Source of the DNA: Pseudomonas tumuqii
GTDB lineage: Bacteria > Pseudomonadota > Gammaproteobacteria > Pseudomonadales > Pseudomonadaceae
Length of the DNA: 64,000 nt
Assembly (NCBI RefSeq): GCF_013184545.1
Contig: NZ_JAAOJA010000008.1
Span: 124,001 to 188,000 of the forward strand
Direction: 5' to 3'
Below the pieces are notes generated by a model, which was given only the letters and a program-made list of their open reading frames with translations, was not told the DNA's origin and did not search any database. Position 1 is the stretch's first letter. Each line of letters begins with the position of its first letter. A program made the position numbers and the translations under genes. Below are positions 53,719 to 62,895 of the stretch, piece by piece.

Positions 53719-55118
53719 AGGCATTCACTGGCAACAGCCTGAAAATCAGCCTGCTGGCCCTGACGCTGAGCGCCTGCGCCGTCGGTCCGGACTATAAGAG
53801 CCCACAGCTCGAGCCGGCCAAACTGGCCAGCGCAGCAGCCGGCGACTACAACCGCTCGCGTTTCGAAGCGCTCTGGTGGCAGCAATTCGACGATCCGACC
53901 CTGAACCAGCTGGTCGCCCACTCGCTCGAGGAAAACCGCGAGCTGCGCGTGGCCTTCGCCCGCCTGCGCGCGGCACGGGCGATTCGCGATGACGTGGCCA
54001 ACGACCAGTTGCCAACCATCAGCAGCCGTGCCAGTGGCGCGTTTGGCAAGGCGCAGCAGCCCGGCATCAGCGAGCAGCGGGTGAACAGCGAACGCTACGA
54101 CCTGGGGCTGGACATGGTTTGGGAACTGGACCTGTTCGGCCGCATTCAGCGCCAACTGGAAGCCAGCGACGCGCAGATCGAGGTGGCCGAAGCCGATTAC
54201 TACCAGCTGCAGGTCAGCCTGATCGCCGAGCTGGTGGATGCCTACGGCAACCTGCGCGGCGCGCAACTGCGCGAACGCATCGCCCGGCAGAACCTGGAGA
54301 ACCAACAGGAGTCGCGCGGCATCACCGAGCAGCTGCGCGAGGCCGGGGTCGGCAGCGAGCTGGATGTATTGCGCAGCGATGCGCGTCTGGCCGCCACCGA
54401 AGCCAGCCTGCCGCAACTGCAGGCCGAACAGGTGCGGGCGCAGAATCGCATCGCCACCCTGCTCGGTCAGCGCCCGGAGCAATTGACGGTGGATCTGTCC
54501 GCGCAGCCGTTGCCGGCGATTGCCAAGGCGTTGCCGATTGGCGATCCGGCCGAACTGCTGCGCCGCCGCCCCGATATCCGCGCCGCCGAACGCCAGCTGG
54601 CGGCAGCCACCGCGAGCATCGGCGTGGCCACTGCCGACCTGTTCCCACGGGTCAGCTTGAGCGGCTTCCTCGGTTTCACCGCCGGGCGCGGCTCGCAGCT
54701 GGGCTCATCGGCGGCGCGCGCCTGGGGCGTGGCACCGACCATCAGCTGGGCTGCCTTCGACCTGGGTAGCGTGCGCGCTCGTCTGCGTGGCGCCGAAGCC
54801 GAGGCCGATGGTGCCCTGGCCAACTATGAGCAGCAGGTATTGCTGGCCCTGGAGGAATCGGAAAACGCCTTCAGCGATTACGCCAAACGCCAGCAACGCC
54901 TGCTCGCCCTGCTGCGTCAGTCGCAAGCCAGCCGCGCCGCCGCCGAACAAGCCAGCGTGCGCTATCGCGAAGGCGAAGTGGACTTCCTCGTCCTGCTCGA
55001 CGCCGAACGCGAACGCCTGGCCGCCGAAGATGCCCAGGCACAAGCGGAAACCGAGCTGTATCGCGGCATAGTCGCCATCTACAAAGCCCTGGGCGGCAGT
55101 TGGCAGCCTAGCGCCTAG
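53715..55118 (+). CDS. oprN: OprN, outer-membrane efflux channel
   Basis: TolC-type outer-membrane factor of 467 residues, a lipoprotein with lipobox LSAC followed by AVGPDYKSP. Two OEP repeats follow, with helical tunnel segments (RELRVAFARLRAARAI; LGLDMVWELDLFGRIQRQLE; LLRRRPDIRAAERQLAAATASIGVA). It overlaps mexF by ATGA. Its TAG stop lies inside the left arm of the inverted-repeat element that follows, so the last codons may have been set by that insertion. Confidence 0.96.
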   Translation: MKAFTGNSLKISLLALTLSACAVGPDYKSPQLEPAKLASAAAGDYNRSRFEALWWQQFDDPTLNQLVAHSLEENRELRVAFARLRAARAIRDDVANDQLPTISSRASGAFGKAQQPGISEQRVNSERYDLGLDMVWELDLFGRIQRQLEASDAQIEVAEADYYQLQVSLIAELVDAYGNLRGAQLRERIARQNLENQQESRGITEQLREAGVGSELDVLRSDARLAATEASLPQLQAEQVRAQNRIATLLGQRPEQLTVDLSAQPLPAIAKALPIGDPAELLRRRPDIRAAERQLAAATASIGVATADLFPRVSLSGFLGFTAGRGSQLGSSAARAWGVAPTISWAAFDLGSVRARLRGAEAEADGALANYEQQVLLALEESENAFSDYAKRQQRLLALLRQSQASRAAAEQASVRYREGEVDFLVLLDAERERLAAEDAQAQAETELYRGIVAIYKALGGSWQPSA

Positions 55119-55296
55119 GAGCCTGTCGGACTTAACCGTTCGTAGCGAGGGAAAGGCCGTGGTCCGACATTTCGGGTTGAGGCAGTTTTGGTGCTTTTCC
55201 GAGGCGAATAGCTGGCTATTTAACGAGGGAAAGCAGCAAAAATGACCAAATCCGGCTTTTTCGCAGTAGAACAGCGTTAAGTCCGACAGGCTCCTA
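55116..55296. mobile_element. 181-bp MITE-like element with 21-bp perfect inverted repeats
   Basis: The arms at 55116-55136 and 55276-55296 are perfect 21-bp complements (core AGGAGCCTGTCGGACTTAA). The 139 bp between them has no coding frame and a lower GC content. Small size, long perfect terminal repeats and lack of a gene fit a miniature inverted-repeat transposable element. No clear target-site duplication was found and no matching transposase is in the window. It overlaps the oprN stop codon. Confidence 0.6.
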
Positions 55297-55337
55297 GAGT
55301 CGGACTCTCCCCCGGTTGGCCTTGCCAACCCCTTCCC

Positions 55338-55376
55338 GCCCCACGGCAGTTGCTCCTTGCCGTGGGGCTTTTTTTT
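55338..55376 (+). terminator. intrinsic terminator of mexEF-oprN
   Basis: GCCCCACGGCA, a 9-base loop, TGCCGTGGGGC, then eight T. A very stable stem 220 bp after oprN, beyond the MITE-like element. Confidence 0.92.
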
Positions 55377-55545
55377 AAATCAGCCAGGCTGACCAGCCTC
55401 TTTTGCTCCACCTGCTCGATTGCACGTTATGGTTTCAGCCTGCACCATAGCGCGGACACAGCACAGCGACAGGCCTTATCGCGCTTGATAGAGCCACGAT
55501 TTGGCAACTGTTTCAGGCCATTACCCGCTTCCCACGGAATTTCCC

Positions 55546-56055
55546 ATGACCCGCCAGAAATCCCTTATTCCGCTGCTCTCGATCATTACCGTCGCCTGCT
55601 TCGCCATGCTTGGCGGTGCGTTGCTCATGCAGCACCTGTTCGCCTGGGAACCCTGCACACTGTGCGTGCAGATTCGTTTGTGGCTGCTGTTGGGCGGGGC
55701 CTTCAGCCTGCTGATAATCGCCGCGGAAGCTGTCGGGCAACGCTGGCTGACCCTGATGCTCTGGCCGCTGCTGCTGGCGGCGGGGTTTATGGCGGTGTTC
55801 GACAATAGCCATCTGGTGTTGATCGAGACTGGCATCCTGGAAAGCTTCAGCTGCTCACCCTTCCCCTTCTATGCCTTCTACCTCCCCTTGCATGAGTACC
55901 TGCCCGGGGTATTCATGAGCGCCGGCGTTTGTGGGCAAAACGACTACGCCATCCTCGGCGTCCCCTTCACCAGCTGGACGCTGTTGAGCGTCACCCTGCT
56001 GTTCGCCTTCATCCTGTTTGTCGCCTGGCGCGCCATCGGCAAAACCAGGGGATAG
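55546..56055 (+). CDS. DsbB-family disulfide bond formation protein
   Basis: Four-helix inner-membrane protein of 169 residues that reoxidises DsbA and passes electrons to quinone. The first cysteine pair is C37/C40 (EPCTLC) facing the periplasm after TM1, and the second is in the loop between TM3 and TM4 (ESFSCSPFPF ... MSAGVC). The arginine after the first pair (QIR) fits the quinone site. The ribosome site before ATG 55546 is weak. Pseudomonads often have two DsbB genes; which one this is cannot be told. It is convergent with the SDR gene, 3 bp apart. Confidence 0.88.
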   Translation: MTRQKSLIPLLSIITVACFAMLGGALLMQHLFAWEPCTLCVQIRLWLLLGGAFSLLIIAAEAVGQRWLTLMLWPLLLAAGFMAVFDNSHLVLIETGILESFSCSPFPFYAFYLPLHEYLPGVFMSAGVCGQNDYAILGVPFTSWTLLSVTLLFAFILFVAWRAIGKTRG

Positions 56056-56058
56056 CAG

Positions 56059-56793
56059 TTAGACGATGCCGCCATTGACCCGCAGCGTCTGGCCGTTGAC
56101 CCAGCCACCCTGTTCGCTGACCAGAAAGGCCACGACACTGGCGATGTCCTCTGGCGTGCCCAGGCGCTCCAGCGGCGGTTGCTTGGCCAGGCGCTCGATC
56201 TGCTCGCTGGTTTTACCGCTGAGAAACAGCTCGGTCGCGGTGGGGCCGGGGGCGATGGCGTTGACGCAGATATTCCGCCCGCGCAGCTCCTTGGCGAAGA
56301 TCGCGGTGAAGCTCTCCACCGCGGCCTTGGACGCGGCGTATACGGAGTAACCCGGCAGCGCCAGGCCCACCACGCTGGTGGAGAAGTTGACGATGCGCCC
56401 GCCGTCGCGCAGGTGCCTGGCCGCCAGGCGCAGGGTGTTGAAGGTGCCCTTGGTGTTGATCGCGAAGATTTTCTGGTACAGCGCATCGTCGCTGTCGGCC
56501 AGGCTGACCATGCCAGGCTGGATGACCCCGGCGTTGTTGATCAGGATATCGATACCGCCGAATTTCATCTGCGCCTGGTCGAACAAGGCTTCGACCGCCA
56601 CCGAATCGCTGATGTCGGCCAGTACCGCATAGGCCTGACCGCCGGCGCTGACGATGTCGCGTACCACCTGCTCGGCATCTGCGGGCCGTGCGGTGTAGTT
56701 GACCACCACACTGATACCGTCGGCAGCCAGGCGTTTGGCGATGGCGGCGCCAATCCCCCTTGAGGCGCCGGTAACTATGGCTACTTTTGACAT
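56059..56793 (-). CDS. short-chain dehydrogenase/reductase, FabG-like
   Basis: A 244-residue classical SDR with NADP-binding TGASRGIG (8-15), NNAG (86-89), catalytic Ser138/140, Tyr152 and Lys156 (YAASK), and a C-terminal GGWVNGQTLRVNGGIV. Cytoplasmic. The substrate is unknown. AGGAG lies 8 bases before ATG 56793. Similar genes are often annotated as 3-ketoacyl-ACP reductase, but it is not in a fatty acid cluster here. Confidence 0.9.
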   Translation of the reverse strand: MSKVAIVTGASRGIGAAIAKRLAADGISVVVNYTARPADAEQVVRDIVSAGGQAYAVLADISDSVAVEALFDQAQMKFGGIDILINNAGVIQPGMVSLADSDDALYQKIFAINTKGTFNTLRLAARHLRDGGRIVNFSTSVVGLALPGYSVYAASKAAVESFTAIFAKELRGRNICVNAIAPGPTATELFLSGKTSEQIERLAKQPPLERLGTPEDIASVVAFLVSEQGGWVNGQTLRVNGGIV

Positions 56794-57138
56794 GCTGACT
56801 CCTGCGCGAGGTTGTTAGAACTGGTATAGCTGCCATCGGCGCAGAATGTTCGACCGGTAGTCACATGAGAGGCGCTTAAGGAACACTCGCTTACCGCGAA
56901 ACCGGCGAATAACCGCTCATCCGCACACCGAAAAGGCGGAAAACCGCCAGCCCATGCGAACTGGATCACAGGCTCGCGCCAGCGCTGCAAGGGCTGCACG
57001 GCAACCGCGCGGTTGGCACAGGCATTGCGATACAGGGCCTGCGTTTGGCGGATCGCCAGGCGCCGATATAACCACGGATGCCTTGCAGGCACAGGCCTGT
57101 ACGGTGCAGGCCGATCAATAACAAGAAAGGACAGCCCG
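56794..57138. other. intergenic gap between the SDR and dctP-like genes
   Basis: 345 bp between divergently transcribed genes. A small hairpin GGCGG-aaaa-CCGCC is at 56935-56948. No FNR-type, NarL-type or repeat-family sequence was found. It presumably contains both promoters. Confidence 0.5.
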
Positions 57139-58146
57139 ATGCTCAAGTCGATCTTCGCCATGGCCGCCTGCGCCCTGGTGTTCACTTCTGCCAGCGCCTA
57201 CGGCGCGCAAACGCAAAGCCCCATCCTGATCAAGTTCGCCCATGTGGTCGCCGACAATACGCCCAAGGGCCAGGGCGCCCTGCTGTTCAAGCGACTGGTC
57301 GAAGAGCGCCTGGGCGGCCAGGTCAAGGTCGAGGTCTACCCCAACTCCTCGCTGTATGGCGACGCCAACGAGCTGCAGGCGCTGCGCAATGACGAGGTAC
57401 AGCTGCTGGCGCCCTCACTGGCCAAATTCGAGAAATACACCAAGCAACTGCAGGTCTTCGATCTGCCCTTCCTGTTCGATGACCTGAACGCGGTCAACCG
57501 CTTCCAGAAGCGCGCCAAGGGCCGCCAATTGCTGCGCGCCATGGAAGAACACGACATCGTCGGCCTGGCCTATTGGCACAACGGCATGAAGCAGTTGTCG
57601 GCCAGCAAGGCGTTGCTGGTGCCAGGCGATGCGGCAGGCTTGAGCTTCCGCATCCAGCCCTCCAGCGTGCTCGAGGCGCAGTTCCAGCAGTTGCACGCCA
57701 CCGCGCAGGTGCTACCGTTCGCCGAGGTGTTCGACGCGCTGAAGAACGCCAAGGTACAGGGCGCGGAAAACCCCTGGTCGAACATCTACAGCAAGCAGTT
57801 GCACACCGTTCAGCCGTTTATCACTGAAACCAATCACGGCGTGCTCGACTACATGCTGGTGAGCAACCCACGCTTCTGGTACGCCATCCCCCATCGGATC
57901 CGCAGCGAACTGGAAGGCATCATCGACGAGGTGACCTTCGAGGTGAATCGTCAGGCCGAGGCCGCCAACCAGGCCGACCGGCAGCGGATCGAAGCCTCGG
58001 GCCGCAGCCGGCTGATCACGCTCGATGAACAACAACGTGAGGCCTGGCGCCAAGCCATGCGCCCGGTCTGGCAGCAGTTCGAGGCCCAGATCGGCAGCGA
58101 CGTGCTGAAAGCCGCGCAGACCGTCAACCGCAAGCAGCGCAATTGA
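57139..58146 (+). CDS. TRAP-type substrate-binding protein, DctP family
   Basis: Periplasmic binding protein of 335 residues with a signal peptide (about 1-23, FAMAACALVFTSASAYG). Family segments are IKFAHVVADNTPKGQGALLFK, the ligand-arginine region GLSFRIQPSS, and QGAENPWSNIYSKQLHTVQPFITETNHG. It should bind a C4-dicarboxylate or similar acid. No DctQ or DctM membrane subunits are next to it, so it is an orphan in this window. AAAGGA precedes ATG 57139. It is convergent with the LOV-GGDEF-EAL gene. Confidence 0.9.
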   Translation: MLKSIFAMAACALVFTSASAYGAQTQSPILIKFAHVVADNTPKGQGALLFKRLVEERLGGQVKVEVYPNSSLYGDANELQALRNDEVQLLAPSLAKFEKYTKQLQVFDLPFLFDDLNAVNRFQKRAKGRQLLRAMEEHDIVGLAYWHNGMKQLSASKALLVPGDAAGLSFRIQPSSVLEAQFQQLHATAQVLPFAEVFDALKNAKVQGAENPWSNIYSKQLHTVQPFITETNHGVLDYMLVSNPRFWYAIPHRIRSELEGIIDEVTFEVNRQAEAANQADRQRIEASGRSRLITLDEQQREAWRQAMRPVWQQFEAQIGSDVLKAAQTVNRKQRN

Positions 58147-58218
58147 TCCACGACCTGGCTCGCCGCCGCAGGGTCAGATGCGAGCCTGAGGACTCAGCGC
58201 ACAGCCATGCAATCGCGC

Positions 58219-61200
58219 TCAAACACTCGCGAGCCCCAGCACCTGTTGGCGCAGCCGCTGGTTCTCCTGCTCCAGTTGGCGCTGGCGGAAGGCTTCGCGC
58301 AACTGGCTGCGCAGATCGTCGGCCGACCAGGGCTTGGTGAGGAATCGATAGATCACCCCCTCGTTGACCGCCTTGAGGATGCTGCTGACCTCACTGGAGC
58401 CGCTCAGCACCATGCGGATGATATCCGGATAGAGACCCTTGATCCGCTGCAGGAGATCCAGACCGCTCATGTCGGCCAGGCGCATGTCGGTCAGCACCAC
58501 ATCCACCGCATGGATCGCCAGCAACGGCAGTGCCTCGGCGCAACTGCCGGCGGTGAGTATCCGGTAGTTCTCCAGGCGCAACTCGCGCTGCAAGGCCTTG
58601 AGAATGCCGGGATCATCGTCGATCAGCAGCAGGCACTGCTCGCTGTCGTCGAGAATATCGCTGGGTAGGCGCAAGACCGAGTCCGTCTGGAGAAACTCCA
58701 GACAGGCCGCCGGCGGCAGCGGCGGCGAATAGTAATAGCCCTGCAATTCGTCGCAGCCGGCGCGACGCAGAAAGCCGAGCTGCTCTGGCGTCTCCACGCC
58801 CTCGGCGATCACCTTGAGGCCCAGGTTATGGCCGATGGAGATCATCGAGCGGGCCAGCGAGGCGCTGTCCGGATCCAGATGAACATCGGTAACGAAGCTG
58901 CGATCGATCTTCAGCTCGCTGAAGGGGAAACGCTTCAGGTAGCCGAGCGACGAATAGCCGGTGCCGAAATCATCGATCGAAAAACGAATCCCCAGGGCAC
59001 TCAGCGCCTGCATCTTGACCAGCACCTCGGCGGTGTTGGTCATCAGCATCGATTCGGTCACTTCCAGCTTGAGCCGCCTGGGGGCTACGCCGTGGCGGTT
59101 GATGATCTGCCGCACCCGCTCGATGAAGTCGTGCTCCATGAAGCTGATGGCGGAGAAGTTAACCGACATGCTCAGGCCCTGCATCGCCTCCTTCCAGGCC
59201 TGCAGCTGGCGACAGGCGGCGTCGAAGACATGGAAGTCAATGCCGACGATCTGCCCGGTTTCCTCGGCCAGCGGAATGAACTCGTCGGGCGACACCAACC
59301 TGTCCTTGCGCTGCCAACGCACCAACGCCTCGAAACCACACAGACGCCCACTCTGCAGATCCAGCTGCGGCTGGTAGACCAGGCGGAACTCGTCGTTGTG
59401 CAGGGCATGACGAATTTCCCGCTCCAGCAACAGGCGGCGCTGCATCTGCTCGTTCATCTGCGGGGTGAAGGCGCAGATGCGGTTACGCCCCTGATGCTTG
59501 GCCTGGTACATGGCGGTGTCGGCGTTGCGCAGCAGGGTACCGACATCCATGCCGTCGTCGGGGAAGCAGCAAAAGCCAATGCTGCAACTGACCACCAGCT
59601 CCTGACCGTCCAGTACCAGCGGGGCGGCAACCAGCTCCTTGAGCCGTTCCAACCAACCGATGCGCCCGGCGAACGGGCCGCTGTCGGCCAGCAGGATGAC
59701 GAACTCGTCGCCGCCCAGGCGCGCCACTGTGTCGACTTCCCGGGCATTGTCTTGCAGGCGCCTGGCCATCTGGATCAGCAACTGGTCGCCGGCGTTGTGC
59801 CCGAGGCTATCGTTGACCACCTTGAAGTGGTCCAGGTCCATAAAGACCAGGGAGAACTGACCCTGGTTGCGGCTGGCAAAGGCAATGGCCTGCTGGATCC
59901 GGTCGTTGAGCAGGTTGCGGTTGGGCAATCCGGTGAGGCTGTCGTGGTTGGCCTGGTGTTCCAGTTCATTCTGATAGCGCTTGGCCTCGGTGATGTCGTG
60001 GAGGATGCCGACGAAGTGGCTGACCTTGCCGCGGTCGTTGACCACCGGCGCCACCTTGAGGTCGTTCCAGAAGGCCGAGCCGTCCTTGCGGAAGTTGCGC
60101 AGGATCGCCCCACACTCTTCCTGACCGCGCAGCGCCCGGCGGATAGCGTCCAGCGCCGGTTGGTCCTGCTCCTCGCCTTGCAGGAAGCGGCAATTACGCC
60201 CCAGCACTTCCTCGCTGCGGTAGCCGGTGATGCGCTCGAAGGCCGGATTGACGTAGACGATCGGCTGATCCGCCTGTTCATTGTTGGTGATGATGATGGC
60301 GTTGACGCTGGCTTCCACCGCGCGGGTGCGAATACGGATTTCCAGGTCACGCTGACGCTGCTCGCTGACGTCCTGGATCACCGCGATGGCGCCCTGCAAC
60401 ACGCCCTGGTCATCGAGGAACGGCACCGCCGAATTGAGAATGGTCTTGCTCGCGCCATCGAAGGTCTGGATGTCGATCACCTGGTTGCGCGCGGGCTTGC
60501 CGCGCTGCACCGCACGCGCCAGCGGCCAGTCCTCGGCCTGCACCGGCTCGCCGGTGTCCGCCCAGAAGCCCTGATACTGACTGCGGTCGGCCAGCTCGCC
60601 CGGCAGCGCACCGCCCCAGATCAGGCTGCTCTCGGGGTTGCTCATGATCAGCCGGCCACTGCGGTCGGCGACGACCACGCCGACCGGCAGGCTGTCGAGA
60701 ATCTTGCGCAACAGCGCCTCGCTCTGCGCTAGCGCCAGCGTGCGCTGCTCCACCAGCTGCTCCATGCTCTCGAACAGACGGGCGCGGCCCACGGCCATGG
60801 CCAGTTGTCGACCGATCGAAGCCAGGGCATTGAGCCATTCCTCGGGCCAGCTTTGGCCATGCCGACGGACCACGTTGAGCATGCCGATGATCTCGCCGCC
60901 GAGCAGCAGCGGGATGCTGGCATGGGCACACTCGCCGGCCTGCTCGGCCAGTGCCGGACAGCCGGCGATGTTGCTCGGCGTGCTCAGCCGGTCGCTGAAC
61001 CAGGCGTGCAGGCACGGGCAGTTGGCAACACAGGTCTGCAGATGCTCGATGCTGTATAGCGCGCCGCGCCCACGCGCCCCGGCGAGCCGCACCGGCTCGT
61101 CGGCAGTGCGCGTATCGGCCAGCAACAGCCAGGCGCCGACCGCCTCGGGGAATTCGAGAATGCGGCGCAGGGCCGCATCGATGACATGCAGTTCGGTCTT

Positions 61201-61800
61201 GGCATCGGTCAGGCCGCTGGTGAAGTGAAACAGGCAGTTGAGCAGCGAGTTGCTGCGCGCCAGTTCGTCATGTTTGCTCTGCAACTCGTGGTTGAGGCGC
61301 ACACCTTGCTCGTAGGTGGAAATCAGCAAGTCAAGAATCTGCTGGCGGCTGGCGGTGATGAAGTGCCGCTCGCCCTCGAGCATCACCTCCACGCCGATCT
61401 GCACCCGTTCATGGCTGCGCAGTTCGAGATTGACCAGGAAGTAGCGGATGCGCGACATCAGGTACTTCTCGTCATAGGGCTTGACGATGAAATTGTCCGC
61501 ACCACAGGCCAGGCCACGTACCACATCCCGCGCATCGGCCAGGCGGGTGACCAGGATCACCGGAATGCCCGCAGTCAGCGCATCGCTCTTCAGCCGCCGG
61601 CAGAGTTCATAGCCGTCCATTTCGGGCATGACGATATCGCTGATGACGATGGTCGGCTGGCGCTCGGCGACCGTTGCCAGCGCCTCCACGCCGTTGCGCG
61701 CCACACGCACCTTGCAGCCTGCCGCTTCGAGCAGGTACTGCAATTCGGTGGCCTGGGTCGGACTGTCCTCGACGATCAGGATTTCGGCGGTGTCGTACAT
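58219..61800 (-). CDS. REC-GAF-PAS-LOV-GGDEF-EAL-REC protein, c-di-GMP turnover
   Basis: A 1193-residue cytoplasmic signalling protein. Domains in order: receiver 1 with Asp55; GAF about 185-345 with several cysteines; PAS about 365-480; and a LOV-type PAS about 490-600. The LOV motif GRNCRFLQG has Cys537 as the possible flavin-adduct residue. GGDEF follows at 696-700, with an RxxD inhibitory site REVD just upstream. Next is EAL at 824-826 with ESMLM, DDFGTGYSSL, KIDRSFV and AEGVET, and last receiver 2 with Asp1105. Both catalytic domains look intact. It overlaps the upstream CheB gene by 25 bases, and AGAGGG precedes ATG 61800. The context makes it the likely output of the chemosensory genes. 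Confidence 0.93.
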   Translation of the reverse strand: MYDTAEILIVEDSPTQATELQYLLEAAGCKVRVARNGVEALATVAERQPTIVISDIVMPEMDGYELCRRLKSDALTAGIPVILVTRLADARDVVRGLACGADNFIVKPYDEKYLMSRIRYFLVNLELRSHERVQIGVEVMLEGERHFITASRQQILDLLISTYEQGVRLNHELQSKHDELARSNSLLNCLFHFTSGLTDAKTELHVIDAALRRILEFPEAVGAWLLLADTRTADEPVRLAGARGRGALYSIEHLQTCVANCPCLHAWFSDRLSTPSNIAGCPALAEQAGECAHASIPLLLGGEIIGMLNVVRRHGQSWPEEWLNALASIGRQLAMAVGRARLFESMEQLVEQRTLALAQSEALLRKILDSLPVGVVVADRSGRLIMSNPESSLIWGGALPGELADRSQYQGFWADTGEPVQAEDWPLARAVQRGKPARNQVIDIQTFDGASKTILNSAVPFLDDQGVLQGAIAVIQDVSEQRQRDLEIRIRTRAVEASVNAIIITNNEQADQPIVYVNPAFERITGYRSEEVLGRNCRFLQGEEQDQPALDAIRRALRGQEECGAILRNFRKDGSAFWNDLKVAPVVNDRGKVSHFVGILHDITEAKRYQNELEHQANHDSLTGLPNRNLLNDRIQQAIAFASRNQGQFSLVFMDLDHFKVVNDSLGHNAGDQLLIQMARRLQDNAREVDTVARLGGDEFVILLADSGPFAGRIGWLERLKELVAAPLVLDGQELVVSCSIGFCCFPDDGMDVGTLLRNADTAMYQAKHQGRNRICAFTPQMNEQMQRRLLLEREIRHALHNDEFRLVYQPQLDLQSGRLCGFEALVRWQRKDRLVSPDEFIPLAEETGQIVGIDFHVFDAACRQLQAWKEAMQGLSMSVNFSAISFMEHDFIERVRQIINRHGVAPRRLKLEVTESMLMTNTAEVLVKMQALSALGIRFSIDDFGTGYSSLGYLKRFPFSELKIDRSFVTDVHLDPDSASLARSMISIGHNLGLKVIAEGVETPEQLGFLRRAGCDELQGYYYSPPLPPAACLEFLQTDSVLRLPSDILDDSEQCLLLIDDDPGILKALQRELRLENYRILTAGSCAEALPLLAIHAVDVVLTDMRLADMSGLDLLQRIKGLYPDIIRMVLSGSSEVSSILKAVNEGVIYRFLTKPWSADDLRSQLREAFRQRQLEQENQRLRQQVLGLASV

Positions 61801-62879
61801 GGCTCGTTCCCTCTTCTCACGACATTCGGTGTGGCAATCTGCAACGCAATCGAGTTAAGCACGGCGGCAATACCTTCCGGCGGCAGTACCAGACAGGCAG
61901 CCTGCAGATCGATGGCGGCTCGCGGCATCGAGTCGATCAGCGCACTGGCAGGCTCCTGCACCAGGGTAAAACCGCCCATCCGGCGCAGTTCGGCCAGCCC
62001 CTCGGCACCGTCGCGGCCCATGCCGGAGAGTTGGATGCCGATGGCCTGCTTGCCGAACGCAGAGGCGACCGAACGGAACAGGTGATCGGCCGAAGGGCAG
62101 AAAGTCTGCTCCGCACTGGCCGCCTGCAGACGCACGCGCAACGCCGCGTTCAGTCCCGTCTGCAAGCCGTCCGGCGCCAGGTAGAGCCTGCCGGGCAGCA
62201 ACGTCTGCGCGTCCTCGGCGATCTGTACCGGTAGTGCGGCCGTACTCGCCAGCCAGTGACAGAAACTCGGCAGAAAGCCGGCGGCAATGTGCTGCACCAG
62301 AATCAGCGCCCAGGGCTGCGCCGGCTGCAGATTCTGCAGCAGGGCCTTGAGTGCCGCCGGACCACCGGCCGAGGCAGCGATGGCGACCAGTTGCGGCGTA
62401 TGGGCGGCCACCTGCCCGACCTGGCTGAGCGGCGCCGCCGCCGGCTTCAGCGGCGTGTCGGAGGCCGGTGGGCGGTGGCGCCGGACTATCTTCACCTGCG
62501 CCATGCTGCGCAGGGTGCGCAGCAGTTCATCGATGCGCTCGTCGAAATCCGCCGCCTCCAGGCCCCGGGGTTTTTCCAGCACCGCCAGCGCACCGGCGGC
62601 CAGGGCGCGCATGGCGGTGGTCGTGTCGCGCACATTGGCACTGGCGGTCAGCACCACGACCGGCAAGGCGTAGAGTTCAAGGATGCGCGCGGTCGTTGCA
62701 TAGCCGTCGAGGCCCGGCATATGCACATCCATGGTCACTATGTCCGGGCTATAGCTCTTCAACATATCCAGGGCCTGCTCGCCACTGTCGGCGGCACGCA
62801 CCTCGTAACCCGCGCCCTCGAGCACCGCGCGCAGCAGTGCTCGCAGTACCGGCGAGTCGTCAACGATCAATACGCGCAT
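61776..62879 (-). CDS. CheB-type chemoreceptor methylesterase (WspF-like)
   Basis: Receiver plus methylesterase, 367 residues from ATG 62879. The receiver phospho-acceptor is in IVTMDVHMPGLDG. The esterase domain has the serine in AIAASAGGPAALK, histidine in VQHIAAGF and aspartate in SGMGRDGAEGL. It removes methyl groups from a chemoreceptor, setting adaptation. ATG 62885 (two codons earlier) is possible; the later start has better spacing to AAGG. It lies between a hybrid CheA and a GGDEF-EAL protein, as WspF does between WspE and WspR, and starts 16 bp after the CheA stop. Confidence 0.93.
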   Translation of the reverse strand: MRVLIVDDSPVLRALLRAVLEGAGYEVRAADSGEQALDMLKSYSPDIVTMDVHMPGLDGYATTARILELYALPVVVLTASANVRDTTTAMRALAAGALAVLEKPRGLEAADFDERIDELLRTLRSMAQVKIVRRHRPPASDTPLKPAAAPLSQVGQVAAHTPQLVAIAASAGGPAALKALLQNLQPAQPWALILVQHIAAGFLPSFCHWLASTAALPVQIAEDAQTLLPGRLYLAPDGLQTGLNAALRVRLQAASAEQTFCPSADHLFRSVASAFGKQAIGIQLSGMGRDGAEGLAELRRMGGFTLVQEPASALIDSMPRAAIDLQAACLVLPPEGIAAVLNSIALQIATPNVVRRGNEPCTTPPKS

Positions 62880-62895
62880 GGTCATGGGCCTTCAC

